Shown here: piece by piece, positions 1 to 12,100 of the stretch
Layout: every line of letters begins with the position of its first letter
Numbering within the stretch: position 1 is the first letter of the stretch
From: Hemerocallis citrina
Taxonomy: Eukaryota > Streptophyta > Magnoliopsida > Asparagales > Asphodelaceae
DNA length: 64,000 bases
Reading direction: 5' to 3'
Assembly: GCA_017893485.1 (NCBI GenBank)
Contig: CM030360.1
Span: forward strand, 9,474,597 to 9,538,596
The notes under the pieces: model-generated
The model's input: only the letters and a program-made list of their open reading frames with translations
What the model was told of the DNA's origin: nothing
Database searches by the model: none
Position numbers and translations under genes: made by a program

Positions 1-822
1 AATAATATTTTTTTCCAGCGGCGGAACTTGAAGTTGCGTCCTTTAAATTATATATAATTCTCTTATCCGCTCTCATTTATAACAATCTACTGTAGCAAAA
101 TATGTATATTTAGCAAACAACTTCAGCGATATTTTAAAAAAAAATATGCATATTATACATATTTAGGAAACGAATACATAACATGGGCTCCGTCAAATGC
201 AAATATTCACTTGTATTGTATGTGTGTTTGAGCTAGCATGAATAGACGTATGATCAAAGTAGGGATTTCAGAGGACTAGGAACAGAGATATAACAGTGTC
301 CTATTGCTACAAATATCTTTTTTTTTCAAAGTAAATAAAAATAACAAAAACTGACAGTTGTGATTGAATGGATGGATGCATTGAGGGGATCGTACGTAAC
401 AGTAGAATATGACATAATCTACACTGTTGAGTTGTGATCTCTGTACACTTCAAATGGGTCCCACCACAATGTTTGCAGTACTAGTAACAGTAGAAGTAGT
501 ACGGTACGTGTCATGTAGTAATTGTAGGGATATGAGAAGACCGCCTCCATGGCTCCATGTTACGTCGGTGAAAAGTTGTGTACGTATACTTTATACGTAC
601 TTTAGACCACCTGTTGCTAATACTGTTTCAGGGTTTCGGTACCGTGGTGAAATTCAAGGCAGTTTGCTGTTGCATGCACTGTGCACGTGCACAGTGCGAG
701 TAAGTTCAGATGAATTGTGCAAGTCTTCACACTTTTGACAATAAGTACTGACCATTCCAGCTAAGGCAATGTCCGCATCACACGTGTCGATTTTGAGATA
801 CCATTCACAATATATATATATA
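1..822. other. AT-rich stretch with no recognised gene
   Basis: I find no conserved domain, transposon end or RNA gene here. The short open frames on both strands have no recognisable composition. The stretch ends in a TA run (811-822) into which a Helitron is inserted. Confidence 0.6.
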
Positions 823-1267
823 CTAGATTTGCCCGTTGACACGTGCCTACGGCACGTCTTCAAAACGTGCATCTTGTTTGATCATAAAAAATAGTTTTGG
901 AGATCCAGCAAATTAATTGAAGTAGCAAATAGAGAGCAAAAAAACATATTATATGTTTTTTTGATTTTTTCGAATTATTTTTAAAATTTTAAAAGTTTTT
1001 AAATTTTTAAATTTTTAAATTTTTAAATTTTTTTAAATTAAAAAAAATTATTTTCTTAATTTTTTAATATTATATAGAAGAGGGAGGGAGAGAGAAAAAA
1101 AAATTAAATAAATATAGGAGTTGTTTTGGGTGGGAGATTTGAATTTGAGTTTTGAAGGGAACTTTTGGGGGGAAAATATGTTTTGTAAGGTTAGATCTGG
1201 GCCTTTGATTTTTGGGGAGATTGAAGGAGAGCCACTTGATAGCTTTCTTTGTGTTTTATTATATAGA
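823..1267 (-). mobile_element. Non-autonomous Helitron, copy 1
   Basis: Read on the minus strand the element starts TCTATATAATAAAACAC and ends in CTAG, with an A before the start and a T after the end, as expected for a Helitron. About 14 bases before the CTAG is a hairpin of arms ACGTGCC and GGCACGT separated by GTA, the expected 3' stem-loop. There is no coding capacity for Rep/helicase in 445 bp, so it needs help from elsewhere. A second copy lies at 37912-38346 with the same ends. The interior is AT-rich with a GGGAGGGAGAG purine tract. The Helitron class follows from end structure; activity is not shown. Confidence 0.85.
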
Positions 1268-1290
1268 TATATATATATATATATATATAC

Positions 1291-1464
1291 CGGCCTTCTT
1301 TCGTTGCAAACGCTACTGTAGCATTTACAAACGTGCACACCACTTAATCCGTCATTGGAGATGACGAATTATGTGTTTTGTCTTAACTCGTCATCCCCAA
1401 TGACGGGTTAAGTGGTGTGCACGCATTTGCACGACATTTGCGTTTACAACAGAAGATGGCCCAA

Positions 1465-1468
<4 letters not shown>
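1291..1468. mobile_element. Fold-back MITE in a TA microsatellite
   Basis: Two long arms, about 1333-1371 and 1384-1422, are near-perfect inverted repeats (GTGCACACCACTTAA against TTAAGTGGTGTGCAC) around a 12-base loop. Weaker complementarity extends outwards to about 1291 and 1468, where GGCC...TTCT ends face each other. Both flanks are TA repeat, so a TA target duplication cannot be told from the microsatellite. There is no coding capacity. The superfamily is uncertain: Mariner/Stowaway-like by the TA target, but the ends do not settle it. Confidence 0.65.

Positions 1469-1515
<47 letters not shown>
1469..1515. repeat. TA dinucleotide microsatellite
   Basis: An uninterrupted TA run of about 46 bp. 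With the runs at 811-822 and 1268-1289 it appears to be one original tract split first by a Helitron and then by a fold-back MITE. Confidence 0.9.
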
Positions 1516-1517
<2 letters not shown>

Positions 1518-1602
1518 GGAAATGTGGAATGCAGCCATCCTGTTTCATTAATAAGAAATTAACAAAACATACAAAGTACACACTACAAAAGATACTTGTT
1601 TT

Positions 1603-1850
1603 AGCGGCGAATATTCCCCGGCGTTTTACTAGTAGCGCCGGGGTAGGGAGCGAATAGGAATTGGGCGCCAGATGGGATGGTTATACACCGGCGGTCGATT
1701 TAAAACGCCAGTCAATCTTCGTATTCACCGGCGTTTTATTTAGAAACGCCGGTGAAGCGTATTATTCACCGGCGTTTTGATAATAAACGCCGGTGAATAT
1801 ACGGACACATTCACCGGCGTGACTAATTGAAACACCGGTGAATAAGCTGC
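1603..1850. repeat. 5' subterminal palindromic repeats of CACTA-1
   Basis: At least eight copies of CACCGGCGTTTT or its inverse AAACGCCGGTGAA occur here, mostly as facing pairs separated by a few A/T bases. In En/Spm-type elements, subterminal repeats are bound by the TnpA-type protein; that these are such sites is inferred from position and from the matching set at the other end. Confidence 0.85.
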
Positions 1851-1889
1851 GATAAAACCCGCGAACCCTAATCCTTCGCTCGCCATTTT

Positions 1890-2165
1890 CCCAGACCCCC
1901 CCCCCCCCAAAAAAAGGGCACTTCGTTTCCCTCCTTCCTCGCTCTACTTCCCGCGCGTTTGCCTCCGCCGCTTCGTCCTCTTCGACGGCCTTCGACCTTT
2001 CGAAATCGTCCCTTCTTCCCTTCGCCATTTTCGATTTCCCTCTTCCCTCTCTCTATTTGGAGGTGAATCGGCGATCGCCCCGCTCTCTCTCTCTCTCCTA
2101 CACCCGCGCGCTCGTCGCCCTGCTCTCTCTCTCTCTTCGGTATCATCTCTTGATTTCCCTTATTT
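1890..2165 (+). promoter_or_regulatory. Pyrimidine-rich 5' leader of CACTA-1
   Basis: A C/T-rich tract (CTCTCTCTCTC runs, C9 at about 1898) directly follows the subterminal repeats. CACTA-2 has a similar tract in the same relative place (27170-27376). Position and composition suggest the transcription start and 5' untranslated exon, but no TATA box or start can be fixed. The minus-strand open frames here are low-complexity shadows. Confidence 0.4.
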
Positions 2166-2184
2166 TTCAAAAAAAGAATGTTTT

Positions 2185-4440
2185 TTCAGATTATGCTTCT
2201 TGATTTCCTTAACATCAATGGTTTAGTTGGGATGAAGAATGAATAGAAAAATATATGCTTAGATACTGAAAATTTTCATCTTCTTTTACTGTTAATGAAG
2301 CTTATTTCATGCATCTGATTGTCATATTGGTATGTTTTTTTGACCAAAATGGGTTTACTGTGAACTGAGGATGCTATAGGTACGTATGCCAAAATCCTCC
2401 GGCCGAATATGCACAACAATTGGGTTTTAGATTTAGTTGGGCACAGTGAATTAGTAGAGCAACATATAAGCTCAGATAATAAAAATTTTCATTTTAAGAT
2501 ACTTTAAAAGTTACCTGTTTGCCCTTGTTGGCATGATTTTTTAACAAAAAATGGGTTCACTTCCAAACTAAGTATGCTGCTAGCATACCCATTTTCTTTC
2601 ACTGTTAATGAAGCTGATTTCATGCATCTGATTGTCTTCTTGGCATGCATGTTTTTTTGACCAAAATGGGTTCACTGTGAACTGAGGATGCTATAGGTAC
2701 GTATGCCAAAATCCTCCGGAAATGCACAACAATTGGGTTTTAGATTTAGTTGGGCTAAAGAAGTAGTAGAGCAATATATAAGCTTAGATAATGGAAATTT
2801 TCATTTTAAGATACTGTTAAAGTAACCTGATTGTCATCTTTGGCATGATTTTTTAACCAAAAATGGGTTCACTTCCAAACTAAGTATGCTGCTAGCATCC
2901 CCATTTTCTTTCACTGTTAATGAAGCTGATTTCATGCATCTGATTGTCTTCTTGGCATGCATGTTTTTTTTACCAAAATGGGTTCACTGTGAACTGAGGA
3001 TGCTATAGGTACGTATGCCAAAATCCTCCGGATATGCACAACAATTGGGTTTTAGATTTAGTTGGGCTAAAGAAGTAGTAGAGCAACATATAAGCTCAGA
3101 TAATGAAAATTTTCATTTTAAGATACGGTTAAAGTAACCTGATTGCCATCTTTGGCATGATTTTTTAACCAAAAATGGGTTCACTTCCAAACTAAGTATG
3201 CTGCTAGCATCCCCATTTTCTTTCACTGTTAATGAAGCTGATTTCATGCATCTGATTGTCTTCTTGGCATGCATGTTTTTTGACTAAAATGGGTTCACTA
3301 TGAACTGAGGATGCTATAGGTACGTATGCCAAAATCCTCCGGCCGGATATGCACAACAATTGGGTTTTAGATTTAGTTGGGCTAAAGAATTAGTAGAGCA
3401 ACATATACGCTCAGATAATGGAAATTTTCATTTTTTCAGATACTGTTAGATAACCTGATTGCCATCTTAGGCATGATTTTTTAACATAAAATGGGTATAC
3501 TTCCAAACTAAGTATGCTGCTAGCATCCTCATCTTCTTTTATTGTTAGTGAAGCTTATTTTCATGCATCTGATTGTCATCTTGGTATGTTTTTTTGACCA
3601 AAATGGGTTCACTGTGAACTGAGGATGCTATAGGTACGTATGCCAAAATCCTCCGGCCGGATGTGCACAACAATTGGGTTTTAGATTTAGTTGGGCTAAA
3701 GAATTAGTAGAGCAACATATACGCTCAGATAATGGGTATTTTCATTTTCAGATACTGTTAGATAACCTGATTGCCATCTTAGGCATGATTTTTTAACCAA
3801 AAATGGGTACACTTCCAAACTAAGTATGCTGCTAGCATCCTTATCTTCTTTTACTGTTAGTGAAGCTTATTTTCGTGCATCTGATTGTCATCTTGGCATG
3901 TTTTTTGACCAAAATGGGTTCACTGTGAACTGAGGATGGTATAGGTACGTATGCCAAAATCCTCCGGCCGAATATGCACAACAATTGGGTTTTAGATTTA
4001 GTTGGGCACAGTAAATTAGTAGAGCAACATATAAGCTCAGATAATGGAAATTTTCATTTTCAGATACTGTTAATGAAGCTGATTGCCATCTTAGGCTTGA
4101 TTTTTTAACAAAATGGGTTCACTTCCAAACTAAGTATGCTGCTAGCATCCTCATTTTCTTTTACTGTTAATGAAGCTTATCCCATGCATCTGATTGTCAT
4201 CTTGGCATGTTTTTTTGACCAAAATGGGTTCACTGTTAACTGAGGATGCTATAGCTGTATGCCAAAATCCTCCGGATATGTACAACAATTGGTTCACTCT
4301 GAAAAATATATGCTTACATACTGGACATTATCATTTTTCTTTTACTGTTAATGAAGCTGATTTCATGCTTCTGATTGGCATCTTGGCATGTTTTTTACCT
4401 AAATCCTCCAAATATGTACAAGATTTGGGCTGAACAAACC
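2185..4440 (+). repeat. 5' tandem array, seven ~315-bp units
   Basis: The block containing GGTACGTATGCCAAAATCC recurs at about 2379, 2696, 3008, 3319, 3633 and 3944, with a decayed copy near 4253, giving periods of 309-318 bp. Each unit is itself a dimer of two diverged halves: one has CTGATTGTC...TTGGCATG...GACCAAAATGGGTTCAC, the other CTGATTGCC...GGCATGATTTTTTAACC...ATGGGTTCAC. The same repeat, in the same orientation, forms the array at 10470-13262. Confidence 0.93.
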
Positions 4441-4541
4441 TCGTGCAGGTTTCTTTTGGCGCTACAAACATCAATGATTTAGTTGGGATGAAGAATTATT
4501 TTAGAAAAACTTATTAGTAGCCACATTTGTTTCTTTTGTTT

Positions 4542-4543
<2 letters not shown>

Positions 4544-4579
<36 letters not shown>
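4544..4579. repeat. ATT trinucleotide microsatellite
   Basis: About eleven consecutive ATT units, upstream of the transposase gene of CACTA-1. Confidence 0.9.
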
Positions 4580-5038
4580 GAGGAAAGTAAGTGATTATTA
4601 ATAGCCATGAACAGAATACCCTTTAGTTACAGCACGACGCGCTCATTATTCGGCCGATTCCTCTTCATCAGCAAAATACCCTTTACCATCATCATCTCCT
4701 TGAACGGAAAGCCAAATACAGGGGAGACTATAGTCGATTTTTTTTTTACACTCGAACACAGGGTGTGCGATAAAATACCACTAAGGTGGTTGTGATAATT
4801 TCTACAAAAGGTAGTTTAGGGTTATGTGAATAGAGTAGATTGTGTTAAGATGTATTTTTTTTTTGTACATTTTTTGGAACCACAATTTCTTTATTTTACA
4901 GTTAAAGATTATATCGTTTATTTATTTGCAGCTAGGGATAGTTTTCAAATAGGTGAAATTTAATATACAAAATGCCTTTTACTGTTATTAGTATTTAATA
5001 TATCAAATTTTAATTTCAGATTGTGTGCTATTGTTATA

Positions 5039-8000
5039 ATGGATAGAAGTTGGATTAGTAAACCACGATTATCCAAGAAGTACCGTGATGGTATTAAAGA
5101 TTTTATTATCTTTGCCAAACGACATTCCCGTGATCCCAACCTAATCCTTTGTTCATGCCTCCGGTGTACAAATTGTATGCTGAGGACATGTGACGTAGTA
5201 CATACACACTTGGTTGTCAACGGTTTTCTTCAAGAGTACACAAGGTGGTTTTATCATGGAGAGGATTATACGTCAGCTCCTGTTCGTCCGGTTGTATTAG
5301 AAAATGAAGCTGAGCCCTTAGTGAACGAAAACTTAAGCGTTTCCGATAAGATGCATGCTTTGTTGCAAGATGCCATGAGGATTCATAATGTTCCTTTCCA
5401 CAATGATAACCCAACAATCCAAGTTCACAATGAGTCAACAGAAACAAACCAGATTGGTGGTGGGGTGGACGAGAAAATGTCTGGCCCCACCCCTGAAAAT
5501 AATAAGCAGCAAGAATCCTTCGCTAAGTTACTTGAAGATGCTAGTACTCCGTTGTACCGCGATTGTACCAAATTTTCTAAATTTTCATTCATTATCAGAC
5601 TATTTCAGATTAAATGTTTAAACGGGTGGTCTGCTAAGTCCTTCACTATGCTACTTGAATTGTTGAATGAAGCATTTCCTGAAATCTGTATTCCAAACTC
5701 AGCCTATAAAATCAAAAAATTCATAAGTTCTTTCGATCTAGGATATGAGAAGATAGCAGCATGTCCAAATGACTGTATGCTTTTCACGAGTGGTAAGGAA
5801 GGTCTGGAGAATTGCGAAGTGTGTGGTTCTTCGAAATGGAAAGAAAGACCAAATCAAGACGAGGGAGCCAGTGGATCTACTAAGCGAAGTAGGAAAAAGA
5901 AGCCTGCCCAAATACTGCGTTACTTTCCTCTGATTCCTAGGCTACAAAGGTTGTTTATGTCTACGAAAACTTCTTCTGATATGAAATGGCATGCTGAAGG
6001 TCGCACTAATGATGGGATTCTTAGACATCCTGCTGATTCTCAATCTTGGAAAAAATTTGATGAAAGATATCCTGATTTTGCGGAAGATCCTCGAAATGTG
6101 AGACTTGGACTAGCTAGTGATGGTTTCAACCCTTTCAGGCAAATGAGTAGTACATACAGCATATGGCCGGTTGTGTTGATACCATACAATTTGCCGCCTT
6201 GAAAATGCATGAAGCAGTCCTCATTTATTTTGTCCATGATAGTTCCTGGACCGAAAGGTCCTGGAAATGATATAGATGTGTACCTACAACCGTTAATAGA
6301 TGAACTTCAGAAGTTGTGGGTGGGTGTTCCAACCTATGATGCTGTGGCTAAAGAAACATTTTCTCTTCGGGCCGTGTTGTCTTGGACAATCAATGATTTT
6401 CCAGCATATGCAAATTTATCTGGATATAGTACTAAAGGACGTTATGCATGTCCATGTTGTGCTGACCAAACTAGTTCAAGGTGGTTGTACAATGGCAGAA
6501 AATTTTGCTATATGGGTCATAGGAGATGGTTGCCTGACACACATATATTTCGGGCAGAGGCAGCGACATTTGATGGTACCGACGAGTGGGAACATGCTCC
6601 TGGGTCTTCTTCTGGTTCAAATATTTTGAGGCGGGTAGATGGTCATCAATTCAAATATGAAAAAGAACCAGAAGTCAGGACAAAGGGCAAGAAAACGGCA
6701 AGGCCGGAGCAAGGTGAGGAGATCGATCTATATGGCGAAGATGAGGATCAAAACATGACGAGTTTAGGTGCATGGAAGAAGAAAAGTATTTTCTTCAAGT
6801 TGCCGTATTGGGAATTCAACTTATTGCGACATAATTTAGATGTGATGCATATCGGAAAAAATATTGGTGAAAATTGTATAGGAACAGTTATGGGAGATGA
6901 TCGGAAGACAAAGGACAATCTCAAGAGCCGACTTGATTTGAAGTCAATGGGCATCCGACATGAGTTGCACCCAGAAGAATTACCGAACGGGAAAGTACTC
7001 CTACCTCCTGCAATCTATTCAATGTCAAAATCGGAGTTGGAATTGTTTTGCAAAGTACTACTGGAACTTAAAGTCCCTGATGGCTATTCTTCTAACATGC
7101 CAAGATGTGTCAACTTTAAAGAGAAGAGGCTTCAGGGTCTAAAGTCGCACGACTACCACATCCTAATGCAGGATCTCCTTCCTGTGGCCCTAAGGTCTTC
7201 AATGTGTGAGCAAGTCACTACTGTCCTGAAAGATCTTTGTAGCATATACAAAGGTATTTGCTCAAGAATGCTTCGTGTTGAAGATCTGAACCAATTGGAG
7301 CAGCAGGCGGCATTGACACTTAGTAAAATGGAGATGATATTTCCTCCATCGTTCTTCACTATAATGATTCACTTGATAATCCACCTTGCTGGTGAAGCCA
7401 GAATCGGCGGTCCTGTTCACTATCGGTGGATGTACCCCATTGAGAGGTAAAAGAATTCATTCATCTTACGAAATTGAATTTTCAAAAGCTCATTTCTTTT
7501 AATCCCCTAATCCACTCTAATTTAATAATTGTACATGTTCAGGTACCTATACCGGCTAAAGGGTTATGTAAAAAATAGAGCATATCCTGAAGGGTCAATA
7601 GCCCAGGGATATCTATCAGAGGAGTGCTCACATTTTTTTTCCAGGTATTTGCCAGGTGTGGAGACATCTTCCAGTAGACCACGTAGAAATCCTGACATTT
7701 CCAACCTTGATGGTGCTCAGTATCTTTTTGATACCGCTGGAACTACTGTTGGTAAAGTTGATGCATTTGAGCTCGATAGCTTAGCGTGGGAACAGGCACA
7801 TCGATATGTGCTAGACCACCATGCATCAGTGGAACCATTTCGAAAGTAAGTTGCTTTTGAATTTAAATCGAATACAGTGAAAACCGCGGAGTTCGATATT
7901 TTTGATACTTTTGTTATTCCTAATTTTAATTGCTTGTTTTTTAGCGAATTTATCAGGGACATCAAACGAATGGCTAGACCAAGAAGACTACCACCACGTG

Positions 8001-8809
8001 AACAAAACAAGTTGATGAATGAAAAATTTTATAAGTGGTTTGAATCTCATGTAGGTGAATTACAGTTATGCAAGTTAATCTTTATTATATCTACATTTTC
8101 TAGGGTGCTGATACGATTTGCGCAAAATTAATAGGTACATTCTTTGGGTCCTGAAGGTGCGTCATCTGAAATACAAGTACTTGCCAAAGGTCCCTATCAG
8201 ATGGTCAAAAGATACGGAGGATACATATTCAATGGTTTTAGATTTCGTACTAAGGATCGTGAATGTAATTTGAAATCTCAAAATAGTGGAATGGTAGTGA
8301 CGTCTAAGACTAGAAGTTATGCTTCCAAATCGGACACGAGACCTGTAGATGGAGATCTCGACTACTATGGAGTGCTTACGGATATCACTGAGTTGAATTA
8401 TTTTGGCCATTTCCGTGTTGTCTTATTTCGTGGGGATTGGGCTGAGTTTGATAGGAATTTTGCTAACAACAAGGATAAGCTTGGCTTCACAGTTGTAAAC
8501 TTCTCAAAATTGATTCACATCGGTACACACATTAGCCATGAGCCATTTGTGTTTCCATCCCAAGTGCAACAAGTGTTCTACATTGAAGATTCAACCCTGC
8601 CAAAATCGTATGTGGATCTCCCTATGCAACCAAGAGATGTATTCCAACTGGGCGATACTTCAGACGATGAAGACGGTGAAGTCATGAACAGTTACATTGC
8701 TTCTGAGTTTCCTGTGTTTGATGTAAACACAACCGATGTTAGAATTTGCGGGACTTGGCTCCGCAAGGATGGAGAAGAGGGCGATGTACTGGAAGATGTC
8801 GTATTGTAG
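5039..8809 (+). pseudogene. TNP2-type CACTA transposase with one premature stop
   Basis: Encodes the DDE transposase of the CACTA superfamily. The ATG at 5039 follows a probable splice acceptor (TTTCAG at about 5015-5020). Residues 1-70 form a transposase-associated domain with the CSCLRCTNC motif. A TNP2 core follows, with KWHAEGR and RLGLASDGFNPF. A TGA at 6200-6202 stands where the reading otherwise runs on as ...YNLPP-stop-KCMKQS; the family normally has Trp there, so TGG to TGA is likely. The frame continues to 7446. Introns inferred from GT...AG and frame: 7447-7542, 7846-7944 and 8051-8134. The exons after 7543 and the last exon (8135-8809) match the DUF4218 and DUF4216 regions of the family. 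Apart from the stop I see no frameshift. Readthrough or a sequencing error are alternatives to true inactivation. Confidence 0.88.
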
Positions 8810-9153
8810 TTTACATGATTTTTAATTGGGTTTATTATATGTCTGTAATTTTATGTCTTAAATCTTGTTGTAATATTATGTCTGTAATTTCGAATATGTT
8901 CATTGTGAATTTAATACACCGGTTTAATTATCTTTCTATTTTCTACTGCTTGGTATTATTTACATTAAACTATGCTTAGTGTCATTTGAACCAAACTATC
9001 GTTGTAATTTAATCTGTTACAAATCTCATTTTTTTAATTTTTTTACAATTATGTTGGTTTGTTAATCCTACTAAAGTACAAATTTTATGATAGTTATTAT
9101 AAACATGTTATTAATTAAATTTGCATTTCTAAGAAAGTTATCGAATCGTTGAC
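8810..9153. other. Spacer between the two CACTA-1 genes
   Basis: AT-rich, no coding signal. It holds the 3' end of the transposase gene and, at about 9154, a possible splice acceptor (GACAG) just before the second gene. Confidence 0.5.
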
Positions 9154-9162
9154 AGGTACAAC

Positions 9163-12100
9163 ATGCCGAGGCATGGAAAGAGGGTAAATATAAATGATGG
9201 CAACGAGAGCCATGGGGATGAGCAGCCACTAAATAATAGTGGCAGTCAAACATATGAGAGTGAGGGTAGCACGCCGCCCACTGTCAAAAAACATCGGTAA
9301 GTCTTTAAATTGGTATTTTAAAAGAGATTATGGTCTTGAATGCATGAAAGACACGTACTAGTGTTTGTGAGTCTGCATTGTGACTGTCGTCTATAAGCAT
9401 TTCGTCTATGTTTCTTAAGTGGGCTGTGATTAGAAAGAAAGGGCTGGAGTGGAGATCTGGAAACCCAAATAGAGACATCTCGTTTATTATAATCTACACT
9501 TATTGTTGGACCAACCCCCTCTTGCTGTTGTTGCTGATGTCTCTTTGTGTGCGTGTGTTGAAGAGAATGAAGGGATGAGAGAGAGTTGAGGAAAATGCCG
9601 CTATGTTAGCCTGGTGTATCCTCATTCTCTACCATCCCTCTTTCTGGCTCCATATATGGCTTCTATATTAAATTGGTTTCCTTCCACGATGACAGTCCGA
9701 AATACTACACTTGATATGAGCCCTGTTCATAGCTGCACCCTATTGCATACTCACAAACAACTAATATGTGTCGTTCATGCATTGAATGACCAACCCCACT
9801 TTGGCACATAAATTGGTGTAGATGACATTGTATGACCTGCAAATAAGGTTTGTTCAGCCGTGTTGTTGTTCTGATTTGGAGGATTTTGGTATGCTAGCAG
9901 CATACTTAGTTTGGAAGTGAACCCATTTTGGTTAAAAAATCATGCCAAAGATAGCAATCTGATGCATGAAATCAGCTTCTTTAACAGTATCTAAAAATGA
10001 AAATTTCCATAATCTGAGCATATATGTTTCTTTAACAGTGACTGTGAACAATTGTTCTTAATTGGGCTGTGATTAGAAAGAGACGAGTTGGAGTGGAGAT
10101 CTGGAAACCCATATAGAGACATCTTGTTCATAATAATTTATTATTATTGTTGTTCTTGTCGCTCTTGCTATTGTTGCTGATGTCTCTATGTGTTCGTGTG
10201 CTGAAGGGAAAGAAGGGATGAGAGAGAGATGAGGAAAATGCCACTATGTTAGCCTGGTGTATCCTCATTCTCTACCATTCCTCTTTCTGGCTTCTATATT
10301 TGGTTTCCTTCCACGATGACAATTCCTTAAAACTACACTTGATATGAGCCCTATTCATATTTTTCTTCAATGAAGAATTGATCTATGACTACAATCTCCA
10401 TTCAAATCTCAATTGTTCTATATTTGGTTCCCTCTTTTATTGCTGTTGTTGCTGTTGTTGCTGATGTCTCATCTTCTTTTACTGTCAGTAGAGCAACATA
10501 TAAGCTCAGATACTAAAAATTTGGTTGGGCTAAAGAAGTAGTAGAGCAACATATAAGCTCAGATACTTGAAATTTTCATTTTAAAATACTGTAAAAGTAA
10601 CCTGATTGCCATCTGTGGCATGATTTTTTAACCAAAAATGAGTTCACTTCCAAACTCAGTACGCTGCTAGCATGTCCATTTTCTTTCACTGTTAATGAAG
10701 CTGATTTCATGCATCTGATTGTCATCTTGGCATGCATGTTTTTTTGACCAAAATGGGTACACACTGTGAACTGAGGATGCTATAGGTACGTATGCCAAAA
10801 TCCTCCGGCCAGATATGCACAACAATTGGATTTTAGATTTGGTTGGGCTAAAGAAGTAGTAGAGCAACATATAAGCTCAGATACTGGAAATTTTCATTTC
10901 AAGATACTGTTAAAGTAACCTGATTGCCATCTGTGGCATGATTTTTTAACCAAAAATGGGTTCACTTCCAAATGCAGTATGCTGCTAGCATCTGATTGTT
11001 CTTTCACTGTTAATGAAGCTGATTTCATGCATCTGATTGTCTTCTTGGCATGCATGTTTTTTTTTACCAAAATGGGTACACACTGGGAACTGAGGATGCT
11101 ATAGGTACGTATGCCAAAATCCTCCGGCCGGATATGCACAACAATTGGATTTTAGATTTAGTTGGGCTAAAGAAGTAGTAGAGCAACATATAAGCTCAGA
11201 TACTGGAAATTTTCATTTTAAGATACTGTTAAAGTAACCTGATTGCCATCTGTGGCATGATTTTTTAACCAAAAATGGGTTCACTTCCAAACTCAGTATG
11301 CTGCTAGCATGTCCATTTTCTTTCACTGTTAATGAAGCTGATTTCATGCATCTGATTGTCTTCTCGGCATGCATGTTTTTTTGACCAAAATGGGTACACA
11401 CTGTGAACTGAGGATGCTATAGGTACGTATGCCAAAATCCTCTGGCCGGATATGCAGAACAATTGGATTTTAGATTTAGTTGGGCTAAAGAAGTAGTAGA
11501 GCAACATATAAGCTCAGATACTGGAAATTTTCATTTTAAGATACTGTTAAAGTAACCTGATTGCCATCTGTGGCATGATTTTTTAACCAAAAATGGGTTC
11601 ACTTCCAAACTCAGTATGCTGCTAGCATGTCCATTTTCTTTCACTGTTAATGAAGCTGATTTCATGCATCTGATTGTCTTCTTGGCATGCATGTTTTTTT
11701 GACCAAAATGGGTACACACTGTGAACTGAGGATGCTATAGGTACATATGCCAAAACCCTCCGGCCGGATATGCACAACAATTGGATTTTAGATTTAGTTG
11801 GGCTAAAGAAGTAGTAGAGCAACATATAAGCTCAGATACTGGAAATTTTCATTTTAAGATACTGTTAAAGTAACCTGATTGCCATCTGTGGCATGATTTT
11901 TTAACCAAAAATGGGTTCACTTCCAAACTCAGTATGCTGCTAGCATGTCCATTTTCTTTCACTGTTAATGAAGCTGATTTCATGCATCTGATTGTCTTCT
12001 TGGCATACATGTTTTTTTGACCAAAATGGGTACACACTGTGAACTGAGGATGCTATAGGTACGTATGCCAAAACCCTCCGGCCGGATATGCACAACAATT

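Noticed and set aside
427..738. 103-residue frame near the window start
   Set aside because: No domain, no neighbours, no codon bias; likely random.
1868..2170. Arg/Glu-rich minus-strand frames in the CACTA-1 leader
   Set aside because: Translation of a CT microsatellite-like leader; the same kind of shadow occurs at 27557-27850.
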